A stretch of 64,000 nucleotides of DNA from Anisodus tanguticus (GCA_034509755.1 CM067546.1:30433876-30497875); one strand, 5' to 3'. Shown: positions 34,736 through 46,767, numbered from the stretch's first letter. Made by a program: numbers and translations. Notes: a model not told the origin generated them from the sequence alone.

Positions 34736-37533
34736 TCATTTCTTCAGTAAGTTGCACCTCGCCATATCCCGTGTAATCACCTCTCTCCGATACTTCCTCA
34801 GCCTACCTCTACCCCTCATGTACCCGTCCATAGCCAACCTTTCACACCTCCGTACTGGGACATTTGTGTCTCTCCTATGCACGTGTCCGAACCATCTCAA
34901 CCTAGCTTCTCGCATCTTATCCTCCACCGAGGCCACTCCCACTCTGTCTCTGATATCATCATTTCTAATTCTATCCCTCCTTGTATGCCCACACATCCAT
35001 CTTAGCATCCTCATCTCCACAACTTTCATCTTTTGGGTGTGCGAAGTCTTGTCCGGCCAACACTCCGCCCCACACAACATGGTCGGTCTAACCACCACCC
35101 TATAGAACTTGCCTTTAAGTTTTGGTGACACCTCTTTATGGCACAATACTCCAGATGCGAGCCTCCATTTCATCCTCCCTGACCCAATACGATGTGTGAC
35201 ATCATCATCAATCTCTCCATTCCCTTGGATAATAGATCGGAGGCACTTGAAGCTCCATTTCTTTGGAGTGACCTAGGTACCGAGCCTCACCTCCACGCCT
35301 ATCTCAAGGTCACTCCCATCACTGAACTTGCACTCTAAGTATTCTATCTTAGTCCTACTCAGCCTGAACCCTTTAGAATCCAGAGTCTGTCTCCAAACCT
35401 CTAGTTTAACATTCACTGCGCTGCGGGTCTCATCAATCAGGACTATATCATCTGCGAATAACATACACCATGGCATCCCCTTGGATTTATCGCGTCAGTC
35501 AATCCATCACTAAGGCAAATAGGAAGGGGCTAAGAGCTGATCCCTGGTGCAGCCCCATTATCATTGGAAAGTGCTCCGAGTCTCCTCCTACTGTCCGTAC
35601 CCTGGTCTTGGCTCCATCATATATATCCTCGATTGCCCTAGTGTACGCCACAGGTACACCTCTAACCTCCAAACATCTCCATAGAACCTCCCTAGGGACT
35701 TTGTCGTATGCCTTCTCGAGGTCGATAAAAACTATATGTAAGTCTCTCTTCCTCTCCTTATACTGCTCCACCGACCTCCTAATAAGATGGATGGCTTCTG
35801 TAGTCAACCGCCCCGACATGAATCCAAACTGGTTCTCGGAGATAGACACTCTTCTTCTCACCCTCATCTCCACGACTCTTTCCCAAACTTTCATAGTGTG
35901 GCTTAGCAGCTTGATACCCCTATAGTTGTTGCAACACTGGATATCACCTTTGTTATTGTACAAAGGAATCATTGTACTCCACCTCAATTCTTCGGGCATC
36001 CTTACCGTCTTAAAATTGATGTTAAACAACTCCGTCAACCACTCCAAACCTGCCCTACCTGCGCTTTTCCAAAATTCAACTGGGATCTCATCATGCCCAG
36101 TCGCTCATCCTCTATGCATCCTGTGCACAACACCCTGAACCTCATCAACCTTAATGTTTTCACAATACCAAAAATCCTGGTACCTACTAGAGTGCTCCAG
36201 ATCTCCCATCACAATGTCTATCTTCTTTTTAGTTCAAGAGTTTATGAATGAAAGACTGCCACCTCCGCCTAATATGCGTGTCCTCCGCTGGCACTTTGCC
36301 GTCCTCATTCTTGATGCACATCACGTGATCCAAGTCCCGGACCCTTCGCTCCCTCGCCTTGGATAGTCTGTACAACTTCTTATCCCTGCCGTTTTCCTCT
36401 AATTCCACATATAGATGTTCAAAAGCCATCGTTTTATCCGCCGTAACTGCTAGTTTTGCCTCTTTCCGCGCCATCTTATATAATTTCCTATTCATCCACT
36501 TCTCCACCTCATCCTTGCTTTTACCAAATTCGCATACGTCGCTTTTTTCGCTTCCACCTTCTCTTGAACTTTACCATTCTACCACTACTCCCATCAATGC
36601 CCACCACGGCTACCCCGCGAGACCCTTAACACTTTTCTAGCAACCTCCTGAATGCAACTGGTTTCGGTCACATCCCCACTACTCCTCCAAGCCCTCTTGG
36701 CTATCAACCTCTCCCTATCTCATTTGCACTAGCCATGGTCAAACTCCCCATTTGATTCTTAACCTGTCATCCACAACCCTCTTATTCTTCTCCATCTTGA
36801 TCTCCCAATCCATCCCCAAAATCTTATGTCAGGTTGTAAGATCCTCTTTCGGAATAACCTTGCAGTCTTTACAAAGACCTTTGTCAACCTTCCTAAGGAG
36901 CAAAAAGTCTATCTGAGTCTTAGCCACTGAACTACGGAAAGTCACCAAATGCTCCTCCTTCTTCAGGAACGTTGAATTGACTATCACCATCCCAAAATCT
37001 CTAGCAAACTCCAAAAGTGAGACGCCTCCCCCGTTCCTATCCTCGAGGCTAAAACCTCCATGCACGTCGTCATAACCCCCCGGAAGTGTCCCGATAAGTC
37101 CATTGAAATCCCTTCCTACAAATAACTTCTCAGTAGTTGGTATACCTCCTACCACTTCATCCAAATCTTCCCAAAAATGTCTCTTCTCATCTTTCAAGCA
37201 CGCCTACGGCGCATACGCACTAATAATGTTCATAGTGCACCCTCCAACTACAAACTTAATCGCCATTATCTTGTCATTGACCCTCTTAACCTCTACCACC
37301 TGATCCCTTAGCTCGCTGTCTAACAAAATGCCTACCCCATTCCTATACTTCGACCAACCCGAGAACCATAACTTATACCCGTCTAGATCCTTAGCCTTAG
37401 GTCTTACCCATTTGGTCTCCTGGATACATTCTATATTAATCTTCATTTTCTTAAGAATCTTAACTAGCTCTATGGCCTTCCCCGTTAGAGTTCCAATATT
37501 CCAAGACCCTATTCTCAGCCTAGCATTACCCAT
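34736..37533 (-). pseudogene. LINE polyprotein (endonuclease-RT), copy 3
   Basis: AP-endonuclease N-terminus at 37533-37204 (GSWNIGTLTGK, IQETKW, NIISAYAP motifs), continuing at 37197-36829 (GRDFNG in place of the usual GDFNG, and QIDFLL). A linker follows at 36507-36229. RT is at 36047-35499 (NQFGFMSGR, FIDLEKAYDKVP, GLHQGSALSP). Motif C is intact, FADDIVLIDE, at 35476-35273. The C-terminal part with CGHTRRDR is at 35173-34736. Several frameshifts or stops separate the pieces: for example a stop before RT near 36050-36110, and a breakpoint in the endonuclease at about 37200. It is non-autonomous now, though the catalytic motifs survive. Confidence 0.88.
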
Positions 37534-38066
37534 ACCCCACTTACCCCCCTAACATGACCCTAGTCTACCATCATTCACCAAAGCCACTAAAGCAAAAAAT
37601 ACTAGTCAAAGGCTAACATAACACACACGGGAACTAATACTAAAGCACAAATTAGCAAGAACTACCAAAAGGGAAAGAAATAATGCCAATAAAACTAAAG
37701 AGGGATCTGAATAGTATAATACAGTAAACAAACAAAATACCAAATTAAGAATACTCAAATGTTTACCCTAAACAGGGAGGGATCAAAGTGCAAGCACAAA
37801 TTAACAGGAATTTATAGGCAAGTAAAACCACTACGCCAAGAATGCTATAAGTAAAGACAAGAAGCGGAAAAATTTAACAACAAGGTTAAGGACAAGGAAT
37901 GGAGATGGGCAACCGGAGGTACCAACTCCAGTTGAATCAAACATGTTTGCCGGTGAAAATTGTTGTTCACGGTCACTGTTCACCGTCGACGGAGTACTGT
38001 TCACCGGAATTTTCACACACAAAAAAAACATTGCATACCTGTATAGATCTAGGAGAAAAGAACACA

Positions 38067-38118
38067 AGAACAAGAACAAGAACAATAACAATAACAAGAA
38101 AAAGAACAAAAAAAAAAT
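38067..38118 (+). repeat. (AAGAAC/AATAAC)n low-complexity tract in the LINE leader
   Basis: Six-base units acaaga and caataa are repeated about seven times, then an A-run. It lies inside the 5' leader of LINE copy 3. Confidence 0.85.
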
Positions 38119-38314
38119 GGAATTTTTCCGTCGACGCCGGTGAGTGGTCGGAGCGACGCTGATGAGATCTTACTATCGGGAATGGGGGTGGATGGGGTGA
38201 GGTGGGGGTTGGTGATGTTACCTTTAGAAAGAGAGAGAGGAGAGGAGAGAGACTTTTCTGCTCGAATAATAGACTTAACAGTGAATCAATTATTCAACCA
38301 CACGTTTCCTCCTA

Positions 38315-39504
38315 ATTATATGATTAATATGATCGATCGGCTAGAAAGCGAGAATATTCTTATATATTTGTGTGCACAAATTTAATCTACTAAAAGAGGA
38401 CCAACCTCATCACTATGTGCTGGTTAAATCTAAGCAATTTTTGGGCGGGGGGAGGGGGGAGGGGGGAGGGAATTTGTGGAGTAAATTAAGCCAGTACAAT
38501 AATAATCACAATTCAAAACTATATGCTGGTTAAATCTATGTGCATGTCACTGTATATGAACCTACCTAGCCAACCCACAAGTAAAAGGTGCAACAGAAAT
38601 CAATAAATCATCAATTAAAAGTATGATTCTTGCACCATCTTTTTGTTGACCTAAATTATGTGTATATTATGCTTAGAATTAATGCACATATATATGTTTG
38701 CTAAAAAGGGTTCGTCCTTTCTACAGTGGTAGACAACCAGAAAATTTACCCCACCTGCCTATTTTTCAACTTGTGCTATCATTTGAAAAAAGGACACTTC
38801 AATTTCACTAGCCATATATTCATATAGCCATGTGATTAATGTTTGCTTAGCTTATAGCCCATTGATAAGCTTTGAACCCTAATTTTGTTTATTAACTTAA
38901 CTCCCTACGCAATGTCCCATATTTCAACTCCAAAATAGATCAAATTAGTCTTGATTAACAAACAATGCTAACCAAATTATACTAATAACTACGCCTCCGT
39001 TTCAAGCAAGTTGGGGGAAAGCTAATCAAATTGTAAAGGATGAAATATGTAATTAGAAATAAATCAAAGGCTTGTATATGACTACTTTTCAGGACAATCT
39101 CTTTTGTATATTCCCGTTGAGTTTAAGTTATATATATCGTCGGTGTAAGGATTTCTTACATCAACCCAATTTTACTTATTGTAATAGGTAACTTATCTTA
39201 TTTTTAAGGTTGTAATTTTTTTTTACTGAACATATAACTTAAAACTCATTCCCATTACACAATTTTCAGAGGCCAACCACCTTAAAAAGGTTGAAAAAAA
39301 TAAAATAAAAATGCTAATATCTGACAGTCGAACAAGAAAATGGTTAGTCTAAGTGATCAAGATATTGAGAATTAGACCATTGATTTTCATTCGTTTATGG
39401 GATTTTGTTTCCACTTTTAACTATTTTGTACCTACTATTTGCTCCCTTTTCTCTTTTCCTATGTGCTATTAACATGCCTTTAAATGTGTCACATGGTTTT
39501 GTTA
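38315..39504. other. AT-rich spacer with a G-run
   Basis: No gene is seen. A short stretch near 38385-38425 resembles one at 34255-34297 on the other side of LINE copy 3. It also contains a striking G-run at 38443-38470 (listed separately). Confidence 0.5.
38443..38470 (+). other. G-rich tract, potential G-quadruplex
   Basis: Four or more G runs of three to six (gggcgggg, gggggga, ggggggagg) are separated by single A or C bases. This exceeds the usual G3N1-7 quadruplex rule. It stands alone in AT-rich DNA. Confidence 0.75.
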
Positions 39505-39893
39505 TGTTAAGAGTCCACATCCGATATATAATGAAATATGGATTCTTTATATGGATTTGGACAATTCTCACCCTATAAGCTAATTTTTGGGGTTGAGTTA
39601 GGCCAAAGATCCATTCTTTACACGGTATCAGAACCAGTCCCATTCCAATTCTTTATTCACCGATGTTGGGCCCCCAAATTATATTATCCATGCTCCAGTT
39701 AACAAGGTCCGGACGTGTGCCCCAAATTATATTATCCACGCTCCAGTTAACAAGGTCTAGACGTGTGGGGGAGTGTTAAGAGTCCCACATCGGATATGGA
39801 ATGAGAACATGGACTCCTTATATGGACTTGGAGAATCCTTACCTTACAAGCTAACTTTTGGAGTTGAGTTAGACCCAAGATACATTCTTTACA
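39505..39893 (+). mobile_element. TRIM (miniature LTR retrotransposon)
   Basis: LTRs of about 118-120 bp (39505-39622 and 39774-39893) both start tgttaagagtc and end ctttaca. They flank only 151 bp of interior with a PBS-like cggtatcagaacc (39623-39635, near-match to the tRNA-Met complement) and a gggggag tract just before the right LTR (39766-39773). There is no coding capacity. Flanking 5-mers tgtta and tgttc differ at one base and may be the duplication. This is the structural definition of a TRIM. Confidence 0.88.
39669..39766 (+). repeat. Tandem 48-bp duplication inside the TRIM
   Basis: Two copies of a block with ccccaaattatattatcca, ctccagttaacaaggtc and acgtgtg sit back to back (39669-39717 and 39718-39766), differing at about three positions. 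Confidence 0.85.
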
Positions 39894-40493
39894 TGTTCAA
39901 GTCCTCTTAGCTCTTAAGTAGTCTTGATCGATTTACCAAAATCTTGAGCGGTCCATTTAAGTAGCTTATGTTTCATTTCTATGTCACAATTATACTATGT
40001 TCAACTCTTTGGCTGTTACGTTAGATGTGATTGGTATGACGGAAAATAATATTTGGAGAATGTTTTTTGAAAAAGAAATAATTCGTTGGTGTTTGATTGT
40101 CAAAAATTATTTCATATGGAACATATTCCCTATCCAAAGTGGAAAAATGGATTCCCTCATGAATTTGTCAGCCTATAGTAAATAGATAGATAATAGATAT
40201 AAAGTGTCTAATATATTCAACCGATCCTCATTTATATCTGGCCTACTCATTTATGCTAAATGAGAAGAAAATTATATTATTCTTTCTCATATTAAAAAAA
40301 ATATTTTTCCATATTTTTATTAAATAGTTTAAAATTTAACTAGTACTATGCTATATCATTTTCACTACTCAAATAGTAAAAAAAGAAAAAGAAAGAAGAT
40401 CCCCTTTTGTGAAAAAAATTCCATCGTTCCAATTGTCAGTCTAGAGGCTAATAGAGAAACCCCATGTACTCTTTTTGCCAATTGTAAGTCTAG
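39894..40493. other. AT-rich spacer left of the Gypsy element
   Basis: No gene is seen. The part 40376-40490 shares blocks with 57490-57640 (ccccttttg, aattgtc, aaccccatgt/aaccatgtg, gttgcc). Confidence 0.5.
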
Positions 40494-41932
40494 AGGTAGA
40501 CATAAAGGATGAAAACTAAAAGCAATAATGGGTATATTAAACCCAAAATCTCAATTGGATTGTTCAGACAAGAACCTAATCTATAAGGTTGATTGATTCC
40601 ACTAGTGAGCAATGCTCAAGTGTGAATCACAAGCAAGATTCAAAACAACCTCACAATTACACTAAATTATGCTAAGAACTAGGAACTAAATACCTATCAC
40701 TACAATACTAATTCTCTCAAGGAGTTTTCATCATCAAAACAAACTATGGGTAAAATAAGACTAAGGATCCTATTTATACCGATCCTTATTACAAACTTGG
40801 CCCAAAAGTGACCAAGCCCTCAATTTGCACCAAAATAACCTAAACCAGCCAAAGTCACCCGCTAGTAGGGATGGCAACGGATCGGATCTGGACCGGATCC
40901 TACTAGATCCAGATCCACATCCGTTTTTCATATCTGAATCCAGATCCGGATCCAGATCCGTCGGGTCCAAAAAAATCAGATCCAAATCCGGATCCATCGG
41001 ATCCACCGGGTCCACGGATCGGATCTGGATCCATATGTAAAAAAATTTTTTATCTTGCTAAGAATGTAACCTTGCTAAGAATTTTTTTTAAAACTGACAA
41101 ACGATTTTTACTTAGCTAACAGTTTATTGTGTTTCAATTTTGAAATGTTCATATGAGATATTTTGTTCGTTGTCTCATTTTGATTGTGAGCTATTAATTG
41201 AAAATATTGGACAATGACAATAGTTGTGGAAAATGCCGACTAGTATTTCCACAATGCAGAACTTGCATGTGCTTGGAATCTTCACAAATGAAGTGAATAT
41301 AATTTCAACTACTTGTCTATGGAGATGTTAGTCATTCACTAATATAACATTGAATTTATTATCGAAGTTACCTCTTTATTTTTGGGTTTTTGAGTTAACG
41401 CGGGGATAAATTAAACTTGTTTTGAGGATGTGCTTAGTAATTTTAAGAAAATACTTATAAAATTACATTCTAGGTTATGAATATATTTAATAAAAAAACG
41501 GATCCACGGGTCGGATCTGGACCGGATACGGATCTCAAATACAAGATCCAGATCCAGATCCGATCCGTCAGAAATGGATCCGGGTCCGATCCGTATCCGT
41601 CGGGTCCAAATTTTGAAGATCAATATCCTATAAAACGGATCTGGATCGGGTCCAGGATCCATTGCCATCTCTACCCGCTAGGCACCATCTGCGATTCACA
41701 AATGGTGTCGCAGGTCATGCTTTGCGGTTGACAGCTCAACCACAGACTGTGACAGCTTGAATCTCGGGCTCTTCTTCCTCCCACGCGATCCTCCAAATGT
41801 TGTATACTTGTGTATGCATCCCTTCAAGTGCTTTCAAGGTTCCTTTGTGCATGAACATTGCTTGCATAGCTTGGAGTTCCTTGGCTTGACTCCGAGTAAA
41901 GGGCCTTGAACTTGGAGTAGTCCCCGATATCA
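40494..41932 (-). repeat. 3' LTR of the Gypsy element, truncated, interrupted by a hAT
   Basis: It aligns with 47945-48610 from gtagacataaaggatg on. The hAT insertion (40866-41673) accounts for its length. The inner end is gatatca, next to the purine tract of the interior. The outer end matching 47877-47940 is missing. Confidence 0.85.
40866..41673. mobile_element. Non-autonomous hAT inside the Gypsy 3' LTR
   Basis: 808 bp with inverted ends TAGGGATGGCAACGGATC and the complement TAGAGATGGCAATGGATC. It is flanked by 8-bp duplications cccgctag (40858-40865 and 41674-41681). The sister LTR has the uninterrupted site (cccgccaagcacc at 48352). Both ends (about 150 bp each) are packed with ggatccg and agatcc motifs in inverted orientation, while the middle (41030-41490) is plain AT-rich DNA. 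There is no transposase frame. Confidence 0.92.
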
Positions 41933-44900
41933 TATCATCCTCCCCTTCTTGGAAAGGATTCGTCCCGAATCCATAGGCTCACCTACAACACAAGAAGACA
42001 AGTCACTCACATTGAAAACATTATGGACATTATACTCACTTGGTAAGTCAATCTTGTAGGCATTATCGTTGATATTTTCTCAAGGACTTTGAAGGGACCA
42101 TCGCCTCTTGGACACAATTTGCCTCTCTTCATTTCAGGGAATCTTTCTTTTCAAAAGTGAACCCACACTTAATCATTGGGTTGGAAGTCCACCTTCTTCA
42201 TTCCATGATTTTGTCTTTTGGCCACATTAGTGTTGATCTTCTCTATGTTCTCCTTCACCTTAGCATGAACCTTCATCATCTCGGTCGCCCTTTGTTTTGC
42301 ATCTAAGCTCACAACAACATCACTATAAAAAAGGGTTAAGGTTAAAGGCACTAAAGGATTAAAATCATAACACACTTTAAATGGAGTCATACCAATATAG
42401 GAGTGGAGTGACCCATTGTAAGCAAATTCAATCAAAGGAAATCGTTCATATTCACTACTTCAGTTTGTCCATCCGTTTGAGGGTGGCAAGAAGTAGAGAA
42501 CAAAAGCTTGGTACCAAGTGTACCCCAAAGATTATTCCAAAAACGACTAAGAAATTTGGACTCCCCATCACTAACAATAGTGCGAGGTACTCCATGCAAT
42601 CTAAGCACATTAGCAACAAACAAAAATGTTACATGAGAAACATCATCACATTTATGGCATGCTATAAAATGAGACATTTTAGAGAATCTATCTACCACCA
42701 CAAAAACGCTATCGTGACCCCTTTTGGTTCTTGGAAGACCCATTACAAAGTCCATAGAAATATTTATCCAAGGACCAATAGGAGTAGGAAGAGGAGTATA
42801 CAAATCTTGAGGACAAGTCTTCGATTTAGCTTGTTTGCACTCCAAACACTGCCCACAAAGTTTCTCCACATCATGTTTCATCTTGGGTCAATAGAATTAT
42901 TTATTGAGGAGGTCAAGCGTTTTGGATACACCAAAGTGACCCATCATACCTCCACTATGTGCTTCCTTCATGAAAAGTGCCCTCCATGAGCTCATTGGAA
43001 CACATATTCTACCCTACTTGAACAAGAACCCATCAACTAGTTGGAACCGGTCAACCCTCTTCTTTTAGGCTAACTCCTCATATACCTCTTTGAAATCGGG
43101 ATCATTAGAGTAGAACTCCTTTAGGCTTTCAAAGCCATCATCTTAGAAGTCATGTCATTCAACAACACAAATCTCCTAGATAGAGCATCCGCCATAATGT
43201 TCTCTTTTCTCCTCTTGTAGGTGATCACATAGGGGAAGGTTTCAATAAATTTCACCCACTTTGCATGCCCCTTGTTAAGATTGGATTGACCCTTCAAGTG
43301 TTTCACTGACTCATGATCCGAACGGATCACAAATTTTTTGTGTCATAGATATTGTTGCCAATGAGCCAACACCCTCACAAGCGCATACAATTCATTGTCA
43401 TAGGTAGAGTAATTCAAAGAAACTCTCTTTAGTTTTTCGCTAAAGTAAGCCAACAGTTTACCTCTTGCATCAATACCCCACCTATGCCAACACCCGAAGC
43501 ATCACATTCTATCTCAAATGTCTTATCAAAATCTGGCAATTGCAATAATGGAGAAGAACTCAATTTTGCCTTCAACTCTTGAAATGCCTTCTCTTGCTCA
43601 TCTCCCCCAAACAAAGGCCATATCTTTCTTGATCAATTCAGTTAAGGGAACATCAATTGTACTAAATCCTTTCACAAATATCCTATAGAAACTTGTCAAT
43701 CCATGAAAACTCCTCACATTGGTTGCATTTTTAGGAGTTGGTCAAATTCTAATAGATTTCACCTTCTCTTCATCAACCTCCACACCATCCGCGCTTACCA
43801 CAAAACCCAAGAATACCACTCGGTCAACACAAAAGGAACACTTCTTGAGATTAGCATACAACCTCTCACATAACAAGACATCAAAGACTTTCCTCAAATG
43901 GCACACATGATCCTCAACACTTTTGCTATAGATAAGGATGTCATTGAAATAAATGACGACAAACTTGTTGATGAAAGGCTTCAACACATGGTTCATCAAT
44001 CTCATAAAGGTGCTAGGTGCATTGGTGAGATCAAATGACATGACAAGCCACTCATAAAGCCCAAACTTGATTTTGAAAGCCGTCTTCCATTCATCACCGA
44101 TGTGCATGTGAATTTGGTAATATCCACTTCGAAGGTCAATTTTAGAGAACACACTTAAACCACATAGCTCATCCAACATATCATCAAGCCTAGGAATCAG
44201 ATGTCGATACTTTACCATTATTTTGTTAACGACCCTACAATCAACACACATTCGCCATATGCCATCCTTTTTGGGAATAAGTATTACGGGCACGACACAT
44301 GGGCTAAGGCTATCATTCACCAACCCTTTGTCAAGTAGTTCCTCAACTTGCCTTTGCAACTCCTTAGTTTCCTCCAGATTGCTCCTATATGCTAGTTTTT
44401 TGGGAATTTTGGATCCCAGCACAAAATCAGTTTGATGTTCAATGCCCCTCAATGGAGGCAATCCCTTGGGCATCTCCTCCGGAAATAGGCCATCATATTC
44501 CTGCAAAAGAGAAGAAATAATACTAGGCAAAGTGCTAGTATCTTGGTTAGCATGTAACAAGAGATCTTTGACAAAGAACACCATAAAATGACCCTCGTGA
44601 ACTCCTTTGAAACAATTACTTGGTTTGACAAGTGTACATATCTTAGATTTTCCCTTCGTCATCACTTGTTCCTCTTGACTAAGTAAGGACTCATTTTCAA
44701 CCTCCTCCTTTTGCATTCTTTCCCGGAGCTCCTTCATAATCTTATAGTCTTCACTAACTTGATAGGGTGTCAATGAAGTAAGAGTATGCCTTTTACCCCC
44801 AAAGACAAAAGAATACTTATTAGATCTCCTACTATGTTGAGCATCCCTATCAAATTTCCAAGGCCTACCAAGAAATATATGACACGCTTGCATTGGCACC

Positions 44901-45110
44901 ATATCACACACAACCTCATCTTGGTATTTGCCAATGCTAAAATTAACCACCACTCGCTTGGTCACCTTCACCTCTCCACAATCATTAAACTATTGAAGCT
45001 TATAAGGGCTAGGATGTTTCTTGGTGGGAAACTTCATATAATCAACCAAAGTTGTACTAACCACGTTTGCGCAACTCCCACCATCAATTATCATGGAACA
45101 CACCTTATCT
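41736..45110 (-). pseudogene. Gypsy pol (protease, RT, RNase H, integrase), inactive
   Basis: Minus-strand order: a protease-like IIDGGSC motif at about 45070-45090; RT in the 44971-43742 frame (LPPLRGIEHQ, FSKIDLRSGYYQI, and YFNDIL in place of the catalytic YxDD); RNase H pieces (43614-43429, CDASGVGIGGVL; 43330-43121, ENIMADALSRR); integrase (42881-42432, zinc-binding CxxC region, DFVMGLPRTKRG, IVSDGESKF; 42435-42169, IEFAYN). The C-terminus (41933-41736) reads through FQEGEDD into the 3' LTR (TRSQAKELQ). Several stops and frameshifts break it, including one near 44995. The RT Asp-to-Asn change alone would kill activity. Confidence 0.85.
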
Positions 45111-45349
45111 AAGATTTTTCATCTAGTATGAAAAAGGTTCTCTCGTTGGTCAAGTTCTCTCTGTTCATAGCACCCATGATTCTTCGCAAAACACAAACCA
45201 AATTGACATTCTCCACTAGATTCCACTCATCTTCCTCCCCTTCACTCTCTCCCTCATGCTCACCTTTTGGGTCACCTCATTTACTCTCACCTCCACTCTC
45301 CTCCTCTCCATCGGTACGACATCCATCAAACAAGGCCATAATCTACATT

Positions 45350-46767
45350 CTATTGGGACACTCACTAGCAATATGTCCCATAACTTAACACTTGAAACAT
45401 TGAATGGTAGAAGGACGATGAAAGTTGGGTTTAGCATTGTAACCTCCTTTAGCCTTGTCTTTAACTTTGGCTTTGTAGTCGAACTTGTCTTGGGGAGTTT
45501 GAAAGTTGGTCTTGAGCTTTTCCCACTTATCTTTGCTCTTGCTCCATGAGGAGGACGACACACTCTTCGCCTTATAGGATTTCTCTATTTTCAAATCCGC
45601 TTCAACTTTGGTGGCATCATGGAAGGCATCCTCAAGTGTAGCATAGGATTGGAGCCTCATGGGCTTGGAGATATCGTAGTTCAAATTGGCTTCAAACCGG
45701 ATAATAGTGTAGTTCAAGTGCTCTTTGAGTTTAGAGTTCAATCTCAAATTCTCAAATTCATCGAAGTATTCTTTAACATTTTTACTACCTTGCCTCAACA
45801 TGTTTGCTTCCATGAGCTCAATTAATTTTTTCTAAGTCAAAACATCGAATATGTATCGTTGAGTTCGCTCTCGCTTCTTGGATTCCCCCCAAGTAGATAC
45901 ATATCCCTCAAATTGTGTAAGGGCATATTTTGCCCTTAATGCATCCGAAATATTATTGGTGAAGAAGATCCTTTCACTTTGCAACTTCCACTCTAGGAAC
46001 TCATCCAGATCACTTCCACCTTTGAACTTAGGAAGCTCCACCTTGATGGTATGTAAGTTGTGGTCTTGGTCATCCCTATCTTCCCGACCTTGCCATTTTG
46101 CTCGGTCATCATAACCTTGCCATCTACCCCGTTCATCAAAAGGTCTACCTCTACCTCATCTCCTTCCTCGTCCCCAATTAATATCATTTTCGTGTCTCCT
46201 TCCAATCAGTGGTTTCTCCTACCACCTTTCATTCTCCTCAACTCCATCTTTAAAAGGGGGATTTTGGTAATGGTATGGAAATGATTTCGGGGTAAAGTTT
46301 TGTAGTGTTGGTGCATATAGGTTAATTTGAGGATTGTTGGGTTGAGTGGATCTCGGGGCCACTTGTGGTAGATGTCCATCTTGATAGGGTAGATAAGATT
46401 GTGGTTGGGTGTGGGAATTGGTTCACCCCGCTTGACTCGAGGCGTCAATATTTGGGTGAGTAGAAGGGGGAATTGAGGTTGATAGGATGCTGCTGGTGTG
46501 GGGATAGCACAAGTCTTGAATTTGTCTCGGGGTTAAAGTAGGTGAAGTGTTGGGGTACCGACTTGATTCATTACCGACAGTTGCATCTCTACCAACCGAT
46601 TGGGGAGTGCCCAACCTACTTTTTGGCTCAATACTAGCCATTCTAGTACCCATCATTTCCATTCTTGAACTCATAGCCATCATTTCCGAGTTCATCCTGG
46701 CCAATTCCCTAGCTATAAAAGCCACTAGTTCCTCCCTTTCTTGGGGTTGTCCTTCAGTGTTTGACAT
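45350..46767 (-). pseudogene. Gypsy gag, broken
   Basis: The start Met is at 46767-46765, giving a Met/Glu-rich helical N-terminus (46767-46423). The Retrotrans_gag-like core is in 46041-45832 (PKFKGGSDLDEFLEWKL, ALTQFEGYVSTWGE) and 45813-45385 (YFDEFENLRL). A CCHC zinc knuckle sits at about 45395-45350: the CFKC half is immediately followed by a TAA, then VMGHIASEC in frame. Frame changes occur between the pieces. Confidence 0.82.

Larger units (their letters stand above)
34347..38300 (-). mobile_element. RTE LINE, copy 3, full length
   Basis: A 3.95-kb element on the minus strand, flanked by a duplication cacgtttcctccta (34333-34346 and 38301-38314). Reading along the minus strand, it has a pyrimidine-rich leader (38300-38200), leader motifs with repeated gaacagt (about 37960-38000, matching copy 1), a polyprotein and the 3' tail ending at about 34347. 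It is the best-preserved copy of the family in the window. Confidence 0.93.

Noticed and set aside
40770..41668. Open frames with repeated Asp-Pro and Gly-Ser words in the hAT
   Set aside because: They come from the ggatcc arrays. The same repeat gives frames on both strands, and no protein is expected.
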